Shown here piece by piece: positions 20,055-28,542 of a stretch of DNA of 28,542 nucleotides. The notes under the pieces are model-generated. The model had not been told where the DNA came from. It searched no databases and saw only the letters and a list, made by a program, of their open reading frames with translations. This DNA comes from Paramacrobiotus richtersi (Eukaryota; Tardigrada; Eutardigrada; Parachela; Macrobiotidae). Positions within the stretch are counted from its first letter, which is position 1. Every line of letters begins with the position of its first letter. The stretch is taken from assembly GCA_034698045.1 (NCBI GenBank), contig JAQGAU010000415.1:1-28542 (forward strand). Direction: 5' to 3'. The translations under genes and the position numbers were made by a program.

Positions 20055-20519
20055 TGTTGCAGCCATTTTATGCGGCTAGTGCTCGACAGTGTGAGTTATC
20101 AGTCTTGTCACGTGCATCCCGAGTCCGCGCCACACCGTGCAACGGCACGTTACGGTAGCAATGCGTTCAATCATCCGATCATCCTCGCTGTCATCTGTCC
20201 CAGCGATGAAATCATTGCAGTAACAAATGATTAATGAATCACAATATTTGCCCATGTCATGTAAATAAGTCAGATAAAAATGAGTCAGAATGAATTGTGC
20301 TATCTACCATGAGTATAGGCAACCATTCTTGCCATAAAGATTGTGGTTAGTTTATCAAATACAGTAGGCGATAAGTATAACTGACATCAATCACATTTAA
20401 AGACCGGTCATGGAAGTTTAAGCGATAGTCCACTATGGTTGCGGCCCTACATACTGTTTTGATACTGATGCAGAGCTCATCCGCTGATTACGTACGTTTC
20501 TGTGATAGCCTCTGAAAAT
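20055..20519 (+). promoter_or_regulatory. Conserved upstream module of family copy C2
   Basis: Collinear with the modules before C1 and C4. It shares the GATAAAAATGAGTCAGAATGA block (one exact TGAGTCA at 20281-20287), CTATCTACCATGAG, CCATTCTTGCC, AAAGATTGTGGTTAG, an ACTGACATCAATCACATTT block and the TACTGTTTTGATACTGATGCAGAGC block directly before the start. Conservation over noncoding sequence between diverged copies suggests either recent duplication or promoter function. Confidence 0.6.
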
Positions 20520-22028
20520 ATGGCACGTGCTAGCATATTACATGTCGACCGATTCCCGCGAGTGTATATACCGTGCGAGTACACTCCTGTTGAAGAACTG
20601 GGATGGTTTGCGCTAGTAAATGAATTGGAAGATCCTGAACTGAAGGACTATGTCGCCGATAACGATCGCCGGACGCTGCGAAAACTATATGATCATTGGC
20701 GCGAGTTACGTGACTTTGATTTGGATGACTGTTGGCCATTTTTTACACAGTATGCACAGGCGTTTCCTACGGGAAACTGGAATCCGCTTTTTAACATGCG
20801 ATCGTGGATTCAGGACAACATGCAAGCCTTCAACGAATTTCGGCAAGTAGAATATCGAAAATTACAAAATGACTGTGATTATGTTTAAATAACAGTGGGA
20901 ACTCGTCACTGCAGCCCGGACATTGTTTGCTCTGGCGGACACTTGAAGTACATAATGGAGATGCCAAACACGGTTATACCTAACAGCCCTGAGCATGCAC
21001 AAAGTGAACGATTTAACTACGTGGCGTGCAAGCGTGGTGGTGTCATTTACCTGTCACGTACGAAATTTGGGGATTCCGCGTCAGCTTCAAAAAAGATGTA
21101 CCGGTAAATGCAGTTTATGCACAACGCAGGCTGCGCTGGAGTTTCCTGAACCAACCAGCGTACATTCGCAGTTTTATCCTATTTGCAGAATGCACAGATT
21201 TGAGCAGCTAGTGACCCGCACTTCAGATGGCACAAAAGAGAATCCGGCGCTTGGAATGAACATATTCGAATATTCGTATTCTGTTTTCGGTAGAAGAATC
21301 GGTCGAACGCGATTGTTATACAACCAAAAGGTCGACTGTATCGATCCACACACTGGTCGTTACGTGAACCTGAATGTTAGCGAAATGGTTCAACCTGGTA
21401 GTGCACCATTCTGCACCTGGTAAAGCGCTGCAGTCATTGCGACTTTTTCAGGAATATTAAATGCGGGATTTCTTTTCCCTTGCAGGAAAGAACAAAATCC
21501 AACCCGCGCCATATGGACACGGTGCTTTCTTGGCGGCTCAGCGGGGACACTTAGTGGCTTACAAAGTAACGACAAACTGAAGCACTGCGAATGGGTTAGA
21601 ACTGAAGATATTCCTGATAAATCAACGGTGGGAAGCCTTTTCTCGTCGCAGAATTGAATTTTAAAGTTTTACAAACCTTGGCGGTTGCAGTGTCCCAAAC
21701 AATCACGCTGCTGGTATCACTGGAGTAAAGAAAACAACATCAGCTTTCTGAACGAGTTTTTGGAATTTATTCAAGCAAAAGTAGCCAACGATTACGAAAG
21801 GTATGGAGCATTACAGAACTTGTGTTCATTGAATGACTGGATACACTTTATGAGCTCTACCAGACACAGATTTCATATTTCAGTTCGGTGTACGGTTTTC
21901 TGGTGAACTACAGCGACCGTAACCGACTAAGCATCGAAGCCGTTGAATGGACGGCTGAATCCGCAGAATTCGCGGACAACAACATACTTCGCAAGTGGGG
22001 AGGTGAAGAAGCGTGGAACAACGCATGA
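20520..22028 (+). CDS. Unknown multi-exon family, copy C2 (379 residues, six exons, early stop)
   Basis: Exons are 20520-20842, 20915-21103, 21189-21419, 21486-21627, 21691-21800 and 21884-22028. They total 1140 bases, 380 codons with stop, all in frame. The start is the ATG at 20520, shared in context with C1. Blocks: VEELGWFALVNELEDPELKDYVADNDRRTL, LRDFDLDDCWPFF, NYVACKRGGVIYLSR, RFEQLVTRTSDGTKENPALG, YSVFGRRIGRTRLLY, WTRCFLGGSAG, CPKQSRCWYHWSKENNISFL, SSVYGFLVNY, AVEWTAESAEF, NNILRKWGGEEAW. Intron 1 uses a GC donor (CG|GCAAGT) where other copies have GT. The last exon stops at WNNA, about 22 residues before the end in C3 and C4. The encoded tail continues recognisably after the TGA, so the stop is secondary. 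A possible AATAAA polyadenylation signal is at 22273. Role unknown; no signal peptide or membrane helix. Confidence 0.75.
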
Positions 22029-23059
22029 CAGCCGGGTTTTATAGAATTCCAGCAGTGAACGGACGCAGATTGGATGTGATTGCAAACTTTCTGATAACAG
22101 CTCGGATACTTTTGCGCATTTTAGGTTTTTTTTTATTTTTAGATAATCTGTGATTGAAAATAACTTTGGTTTATTTTATTGATAATAACTTTAAAAGTAA
22201 CTTATACGATATGATTCTGCCAGTCGTAAATATGGAAAACACATTGTGCAAGCCAATACTGATCGATTTTATAATAAAACAAAATCGGCTAATTGACAAA
22301 AAAGTTCACATGGTGTGATTGGAATCCATTGAAACTTGATCTTCACTTCCGGATCTCATGACTGATCAAGTTGTTCATGTTGGACAGAATCAAATAGCCT
22401 TGTAGTCGTATACCTGGTCCTGTAAAATCAAGCACCCGGAACTATGCTATCACGTATGTCCCCGAGAGATCGCTTGGGAGTTAGGCGTTAACACAGGCGT
22501 ACTCCGTGCGAAGCGTAATCACATTCTGCCAGACCAAAGTAGCTAAATGAATGCTTAGCACTGAGACTGTCGAAAATGTCATACCATTGGAATAATTGGT
22601 TTACGTTTTTGTATAATTATAAAAACCGGCGCTAACGTTTTGGTACTGGCCGCACATCCCTTTAGTTGCATATGGAAATGCCTCCAGTCAAAGGAACAAA
22701 CCTGTAATACGGCCTGTTTTAGTAGACTTTAATTATAACCGTCAGTATGCCAGGCGACAGAGATAAAATTCACACGGAAGCCTGCTGAGACATTTATCTA
22801 ACCTTAGGCAAGGTAAATGAGCAAGCAGTGTGCGTGTTTGGCAAACAAGCACGAGTACAGCATGCCGTGTAGGATTCGGTTCAAGCAGCAAACCGCAAAG
22901 AAAAGTGGCAATGTTATCATCAATCAGCGATTTCGTACAGTTAATACACCAGAAGCATGAGCTCATAAAGTAACGCAGTTAACACAGCTGCGAGAAACGG
23001 CACTCAACTACGCACCGTTTATAGCTTACTGGAGTTCAAGGTCGCCGTTATGTTGACAT
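22029..23059. other. Intergenic kilobase after C2
   Basis: AT-rich downstream sequence of C2 (about 22110-22290), then about 750 bases in which I recognise no gene, RNA or repeat. The distal upstream module seen before C1, C2 and C4 is not detectable here before C3. Confidence 0.35.
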
Positions 23060-23245
23060 TTTTGAGGTAGATCTACACACAAACGGTCGAAAGTTACACT
23101 TCTGAAGACAGAACCATGGAAAGCTTGAAACTATAAACGATACTCCGTTCTAAATCCGGCGCTGCACATTGTTTGATATCGCGATACTGCATTACTGCTA
23201 CAAAATATCATCGGCTTATTGCGATCATTTTCATATACTGACAGT
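23060..23245 (+). promoter_or_regulatory. Upstream region of copy C3: only the proximal part of the shared module
   Basis: The last roughly 150 bases before the start share the ACCATGGAAAG-like, GCGCTGCACATTGTTTGATA and ATCGGCTTATT blocks with the other copies. The distal part with TGAGTCA and CTATCTACC is missing. C3 may therefore be expressed differently, or not at all. Confidence 0.45.
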
Positions 23246-25095
23246 ATGTCACATGTTGGCATGTTACGTGTCGAGCGGTTTCCTCGCGTTACGACACCGT
23301 GCCAGTACAGTGCTGTCGAGGAGCTCGGATGGTTTGCTCTGATCAATCAGTATGAAGATCCAGATTCAAAGGAATACATTGCCGATAAAGACCGCCTTAC
23401 GTTGGGACAATTATCCGAACAGTGGCACGAGCTACGCGATTTTGATTTAGACGACTGTTGGCCAATTTTTAAGCGCAGTGCACAAGCGTTTCCTACGGGT
23501 GACTGGAAGCCCCTTTTCCCCCTGCGATCTTGGGTACAAGAGAATATGAAAACGTTCAACGATTTCAGGTAAAACTGGCAAGCTAATCGTTAAGGCTTAT
23601 ACAGTTACATGCTCGACATTGCAGCCCAAACATTGTTTCCTTTGGCGGACACCTAAAACATGTAATGGAGATACCGAACACTGTTTTACGGGACACCGCT
23701 AAAAATCCCGAGACTCAACGGCTGAATTATGTAGCCTGCAAGCGTGATGGCATCATATACCTGGCGCGCAAACAATTTGGCGATTCTGTGTCAGCTAGCA
23801 AAAAGATGTACCGGTAAGGGAGTCCTAAAACTTAGCATTCTGAACTAGCTACATTGTATACTTGAAGTATAAGTATAATTTATATCAAAATTGTTACAAT
23901 TACTAGTCTAGCACAAAGTGGAGTGACGCAAGCCTTCCGAACCATCCGACGGTGTCAGTGCGATACATAAATTATGTGCGTCCTTTGACCTAATTGCTGT
24001 CTGCGTACACATAGACCATCAGTTTAACATGTAGTTCACTTGAAAGTACAGTATTTACAGTAGCATTCTGAACCTGCAACGGTTTCTCTTGAATCATGCC
24101 CGTGCATTTTAATCGCTTGGAGTTCCAGGGAAAAGCAGCATGTACTTATTCTGTTTGCAGGATGCATAGATTTGAGCAGCTCGTAACCCAAACTTCAGAT
24201 GGTACAAAAGATAACCCGGCGTTAGGAGTTAATCAATTCGACTACCCCTATTCAGTTTTTGGCAGAACAATCGGCCGAACACGACTTTTGTATACCCAAA
24301 AGATCGACTGTTTTGATCCACATATCGGAAGCTCGCCCAATCGGTATATGAATTTGAGCATTGTGGATATGCCTCAGCCTGATGATCGACCATACTGTTC
24401 ATGGTGCGAAAATCTGTTATGTATTAAATACGAATGTTAGGACGTTGCTCACGCTTTGTATCCTCGAACTAGGCAGGAGCAAAATCAACCGCGTGCCATT
24501 TGGACAAGGTGTTTTCTTAGCGGTTCATTTGGAGCGCTTCTGGGCAAATGTACTTCACTGAAAGAAAAACGGCGTGAAATTGACACACTGCGAGCGGATT
24601 AGGACAGAAGATATTCCTGACAAGTACCATGTCCGTCATTATACTGTAGTACTACAAGCACCAGTGTAATGCATCAGCACCAACTGACTTGTGAGAAAGC
24701 TATACAACGTCTTACAGTGTCCTAAACAGCCCCTTTGCTGGGCCCACTGGAACAAAGAGCGTAACATCAGTTTTCTAAACGAATTTTTGGAATTTGTCCG
24801 TGCAACAGTGGCAGCTGATTATGAAAGGTTTGAATTAGCAGCTGAATGTTACAGTGAGCAGATGTGAATATGTTGTCTTTACAGCTCGATCTATGGCTTT
24901 CTCGTGGACTATAACCACTATAAAAAACTGAGCATTAAGGCCGTTGAATGGAAAAAAGGGTCTGACGAATTTGCACACAACAACATTCTACACAAATGGG
25001 GTGGTGAAGAAGCGTGGCCTATCGCAAAACAGCCCGATTTTAACGAAACTGTGAACAGAACTTACGAACGTTGGAAAGAATTGAAACTTGTATGA
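23246..25095 (+). pseudogene. Unknown multi-exon family, copy C3 (six exons, frame broken in exon 4)
   Basis: Exons are 23246-23568, 23625-23813, 24161-24403, 24473-24630, 24718-24827 and 24885-25095. All family blocks are present: VEELGWFALINQYEDPDSKEYIADKDR, LNYVACKRDGIIYLARKQF, RFEQLVTQTSDGTKDNPALG, YSVFGRTIGRTRLLY, WTRCFLSGS, CPKQPLCWAHW, SFLNEFLEFV, GFLVDYNHYKK, AVEWKKGS, NNILHKWGGEEAW and the full C-terminus FNETVNRTYERWKELKLV. Exon 4 is 158 bases against 142 in C2 and C4. The 16 extra bases, near 24546-24585, put the HCERIRTEDIPDK segment out of frame and lead to a stop. Donors at 24404 (GTGCGA) and 24631 (GTCCGT) are also weak. Intron 2 is enlarged by a 215-bp insertion. Probably non-functional, yet its last exon looks well conserved, so the loss is recent. 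Confidence 0.7.
23846..24060. mobile_element. 215-bp insertion with 13-bp direct repeats, in intron 2 of C3
   Basis: Identical 13-bp copies of TAGCATTCTGAAC flank it at 23833-23845 and 24061-24073, as expected for a target-site duplication. The equivalent intron is 85 bp in both C2 and C4 but 347 bp here. It has no reading frame, no inverted ends and no poly-A tail. A target duplication this long suits a small retroposon (SINE-like) better than most DNA transposons, but the family is open. Confidence 0.6.
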
Positions 25096-25704
25096 TTTTT
25101 TTCGAACGTATTTTGCTCGCATGAAATGTTTTAACTCGAAGATTTCGGGATTGTGTGGGTGAGCGCCAGTTTATCTTTTAGCAACAAGTACAGGATGTTT
25201 GGCTGAAATTTAACCAAAAGGTCGTGCAAGATAAAATCTTACCCTACAAGCAAGTATTTGTTCGAGTTTTCTGGAATACAAAAATGAACTGATCACCGCG
25301 TATTTTCACTTGTTATGTCATCTGAACAATTTTTATTTCATCTAGATACATTTCCGTAATCCGTGTAGAGCGTTGTAAACCAACGTAGTCGTGCAAACTT
25401 TACAAATGTGCTCCTCTAACAATAAGAACACTCTCAGCAGCACGTACAGTAATGGTGCAGCTATGACGACGGGATGTGTCCAGTGTTAGCCGGCAATGTT
25501 GATAGTAAGAACAATACGGATTATCGGAAAGCTGCGGGAAAGTCAGTCCAGATTTACCGAAGACTTTGCCTTCAGCAGCACAATAAAGGATTTGGTCATG
25601 TGATGCTAAGATGGCATGCAGCGATTCACAGCCTTCTTCAGATGCAAAGCAGTGGAAACTGAACTTGGAACAATGGGAGGAGTTGTAGTTTCTGCGCCCG
25701 CCTT
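25096..25704. other. Intergenic stretch between C3 and the C4 upstream module
   Basis: Contains the 3' flank of C3 and a short frame (25474-25662) that begins MCPVLAGNVDSKN but has no relative, signal peptide or domain. I see no gene here. Confidence 0.35.
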
Positions 25705-26075
25705 CTCAGTCCTTTACCACATGCATCAGCCGAATCCGCGACACCCGTGCAATGGCAGCGCGGCGTTAGGGAATTAGGCGATTATTCTCACGGTCGTCTG
25801 CCCCCAGAGAGGAAGAGAATAAAGGCTAACGAATCACAATATTTGCTGATGTCATGTATGAACTGATAAAACTGAGTCCGAACGAATTCTGCTATCTACC
25901 ATGGGCAAGCGAAGCCATTCTTACTGCAAAGATTGTGGTTAGCTTATCAAGTGCGTGATAACTGTCAGCGTGACATACAGTATTAGGACTGACCACGGAA
26001 GTCTAAAATATAGTTCACTCTGTCATGCGGCGCTGCACACGTTTTTGATACTACCGCATACCTTTCTGTCATAAC
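25705..26075 (+). promoter_or_regulatory. Conserved upstream module of family copy C4
   Basis: Collinear with those before C1 and C2: ACATGCATCAGCC, TCACAATATTTGCTGATGTC, GATAAAACTGAGTCCGAA (the TGAGTCA motif is altered to TGAGTCC at 25873-25879), CTATCTACCATGGGC, AGCCATTCTTAC, AAAGATTGTGGTTAGC and a final GTTTTTGATACTACCGCA block before the ATG. Confidence 0.55.
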
Positions 26076-27680
26076 ATGTCAGATGTTAACGTGCTGTCTG
26101 TTGATCGGTTTCGACGAGTTACAAGACTGTGCCAATACACTTCAGTTGAAGAGCTAGGCTGGTTTGCTCTGACCAATCAATATGAAGACCCGGAATTAAA
26201 GGAGTACATCGCAGACAGAGACCGTCGGACGCGACGGAAATTATCTGATCAGTGGGCGAGTTGCGCGACTTCAATTTGGATGACTGTTGGCCGTTGTTCG
26301 AACAACATGCACAAACATTTCCTACGGCTACGGGTGACTGGACGCCGCTGTTTACCATGCGATCATGGATGCAGGACAACCAGAAAGCGTTCAACGATTT
26401 CAGGTGAACATGGAAAGCTACCAGATCGATTAATCGCGTCGATGCTTAAACGCTCGTCATTGCAGCCCACATATTGTTACTTCCGGCGGACACTTGAAAC
26501 AGATAATGGATATGCCGAACAGCGTCATACGTATACGGGACATCGCTAGAAATGCCGAGACTGAACGGCTGAACTATGTAGCATGTAAGCGTAATGGTAT
26601 TATATATTTGGCGCGCTACAAATTTCGGGATTCTACTCCAGCTTGGAGAAAGGCGTACCGGTATGGCAGCTCATGAAGACTGCGAAATGTTCTGAAACAG
26701 ATGCCGTTGGCAGACAACAACATACTGTCCTGACTCTGTTTTCAGAACGCATAGATTCGAGCAGCTAGTAACTCGAACATCAGATGGTACGAAAGAGGAT
26801 CCGGCGCTTGGAATGACTATGTTCGAATATCCATATTCAGTTTTCGGTCGAACAATCGGCAAGACACGGCTTTTGTACTCTCAGTACATCGATTGTTTCG
26901 ATCCACATAGCGGCAGTTCGCCCAGCAGCTACTTGAACCTTAACATTGTCGACCATATCGTCGCTCCGCCTAATGATAAAAGATTCTGTTCATCATGGTA
27001 AGAGCTGAAAGTCCTTACTGGAAGATAATTGTTTCGACCGTATATTTGACCACTTCCCTTGTTCTACTGCCTCTACCATAGGAGGGAGCAAAACCAGAGT
27101 CGCTCTACTTGGACAAGGTGTTTTCTGAGCGGTTCGTCTGAAGCGCTTCTTGGCAGGCGAAGTGACAATCAACTGGTACAATGCGAGCGGATCAGGGCTG
27201 AAGATATTCGTGACAAGTTGCACGTATGCTATTGTTCTCTTATTGAACCGCACTAACAGTAGAATTAATGGAGTGATAAGCTCTAACGGCACTACTTTCA
27301 GTGTCCTAAACAACCCCAATGCTGGTGCCACTGGAGCAAAGAACGCAACATCGCCTTTCTGAATGAATTTCTGGAATTTGTTCAGGCAACAGTGGTAGCT
27401 AATTATGAAAGGTTTGAATAGGGCGCTGCAGATTACTGTGATACAGATGTGAATATTTGGACATGACAGCTCCGTTTATGGCTTTCTGGTGGATTACGGC
27501 CACCAGAATATACTGACCACTGAGGCTGTTGAATGGAAGAAAGGATCCGCTGAGTTTGAAAGCAACAACATCCTGCGCAAATGGGGTGGTGAAAAGGCGT
27601 GGCATGTCGCAAAACCGCCAGATTTTGACGAAACTTTGAAAAAGACTTACGCATGTTGGAAGGAATCGAAACTTTTGTGA
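26076..27680 (+). pseudogene. Unknown multi-exon family, copy C4 (412 codons, one-base deletion in exon 1)
   Basis: Exons are 26076-26403, 26466-26660, 26746-26997, 27082-27223, 27302-27411 and 27470-27680. They sum to 1238 bases, one short of 413 codons. The missing base is in exon 1 after LSDQW near 26255: other copies read TGGCGCGAG, this one TGGGCGAG. All other exons, splice sites and phases are intact. Blocks after the break resume as ELRDFNLDDCWPLFEQ and DWTPLFTMRSWMQDNQKAF. Further blocks are LNYVACKRNGIIYLARYKF, RFEQLVTRTSDGTKEDPALG, YSVFGRTIGKTRLLYSQ, WTRCFLSGSSEALL, CERIRAEDIRDK, CPKQPQCWCHWSKERNIAFL, SSVYGFLVDYGHQ, NNILRKWGGEKAW and the full C-terminus DETLKKTYACWKESKLL. With a single isolated break this may be a very young pseudogene, a polymorphic allele or an assembly error. 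Confidence 0.75.
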
Positions 27681-27775
27681 CTTCAGCCGAACCCGTTTCT
27701 GCTAATACGGAATGTTTCAGCTAGATATGGCACCGTTCTTACACCATTTAGAACGCCTGACGATTCCGGGGATGT

Positions 27776-28015
27776 CATCCCCTGCGTCCCCAGACATCCC
27801 CGGCCTCCCCGTATATGTCTGCACATCCCCACACATCCCTGACCTCCCCACACATCCCCGGCCTCCCCGTATATATCTGAACATCCCCACACATCCCTGA
27901 CCTCCCCACACATCCCCGGCCTCCCCGTATATATCTGCACATCCCTGACCTCCCCACACATCCCCGGCCTCCCCGTATATATCTGCACATCCCCACACAT
28001 CCCCGCACACCCCGA
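27776..28015. repeat. C-rich minisatellite, 58-bp period
   Basis: About four tandem units, each built as ATCCCCGGCCTCCCCGTATA, then TATCTG(A/C)ACATCCCCAC, then ACATCCCTGACCTCCCCACAC. One unit is shorter by a block of about 12 bases. The unit itself contains nested ACATCCCC octamers. The plus strand is C-rich and the minus strand carries repeated GGGG runs separated by 2-7 bases, a G-quadruplex-prone pattern. The open frames it produces on the minus strand are a by-product of the repeat. Confidence 0.85.
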
Positions 28016-28542
28016 TACCTGGTCCGCATATGTCCGTGCTTCCCCGAGGTTTTCCGAATGCGTCCGAATAACGTTGGCCGCTCGTTAAAGTTTCGGCTTC
28101 GGCTGTTGGCGTACGATAATCGCCTTTTCTCACGATAAATGCGGCTTTTCTCGCCTTAGCGTTCGAGCGGTTTCGCATGATTTGTTTGTGACCTTTTTGT
28201 GGTGTGTGCGCTGCGGTCAACGATTGCAATCGTATCGTTGGTCATTAAGTTAGGACATCCGACTCTCGAAACCGTGAAACTGTAAGCAATTGGTTTATTA
28301 AACTGGAAAAATTCGCGCTTCGGCAACCAGCTACGAATCATTACGCATAGGAAAGTGCATTATTTATCAGTGTTAAGCAGATCGTTCGCGTTCATGCCCG
28401 TTCTTTCGAACTCGCTTCGTGGCCCGGGTGAAAGTGGCACAATGTCACCTTTTAAACAGCGGGCGTTGTACTCATTGTGGCGCACTATAAGGCGGTGTAA
28501 AAAAAATAACTGGTTCAACTTATTCATAGAGCACACAGCCTT
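28016..28542. other. CpG-rich terminal stretch, no gene supported
   Basis: This end of the window is richer in CG dinucleotides than the rest, with CGAACG and TTCGGC-like words. No open frame with a domain or signal peptide is visible. It could be the 5' region of a gene beyond the window. Confidence 0.3.

Noticed and set aside
27683-28229. Minus-strand repetitive protein frames with MCGDVQIYTGRPG units
   Set aside because: They are translations of the minisatellite, open in several frames at once because the unit lacks stops; no independent coding signal.
1-28542. Retroviral, LTR, Polinton or other virus-like remnants; CRISPR or bacterial operons
   Set aside because: No integrase, reverse transcriptase, capsid or envelope motif, no LTR pair and no regularly spaced repeat array were found on reading either strand.

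Overview
The window looks like nuclear DNA from a small, compact animal genome. Most introns that can be placed are short (about 50-120 bp) with GT-AG ends, protein genes lie a few hundred bases to a few kb apart on both strands, and there are intron-poor class A GPCR genes. A tardigrade or similar small ecdysozoan is my best guess, but that rests on genome style and not on a diagnostic gene. I saw no bacterial, plasmid, viral or virus-like content.

The main content is a gene family I do not recognise, present in seven copies. Three are on the minus strand at the left (1-5.2 kb): a copy cut by the window edge, one copy that reads as complete in seven exons (1799-3743, 424 codons), and one isolated degenerate first exon. 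Four are on the plus strand at the right (16.1-27.7 kb). Exon order, splice phase and blocks of sequence are shared by all better-preserved copies, so the family call rests on seven mutually supporting readings. The plus-strand copies share a conserved upstream module of about 400 bp carrying TGAGTCA-like sites. Each plus copy has its own lesion: a microhomology-type deletion, a late stop, a 16-bp exon insertion, or a 1-base deletion. This is a family that multiplies and decays.

The middle (5.6-12.7 kb) holds three minus-strand GPCR genes. Two are intronless paralogs: 11647-12657 is intact and 5629-6660 carries one in-frame TGA next to its DRY-equivalent motif. The third is a four-exon neuropeptide-receptor-like gene (8157-10266). 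Two small secreted-protein candidates occur at 7745-8080 (cysteine-rich) and 15003-15251 (signal peptide plus an RRVKR cleavage site, prohormone-like).

Between plus copies one and two sits a head-to-head kinase pair. On the minus strand is a kinase pseudogene split by a 661-bp palindromic TTAA-target element. On the plus strand is a 320-codon pseudokinase reading frame. Other mobile or repeat DNA: a 782-bp non-autonomous hAT-type element with a perfect 8-bp target duplication, a 215-bp insertion with 13-bp direct repeats in an intron, a 93-bp dispersed repeat in inverted orientation, and a 58-bp-period C-rich minisatellite at 27.77-28.02 kb. The stretches 10.3-11.6, 12.7-15.0 and 28.0-28.5 kb hold nothing else I can support.
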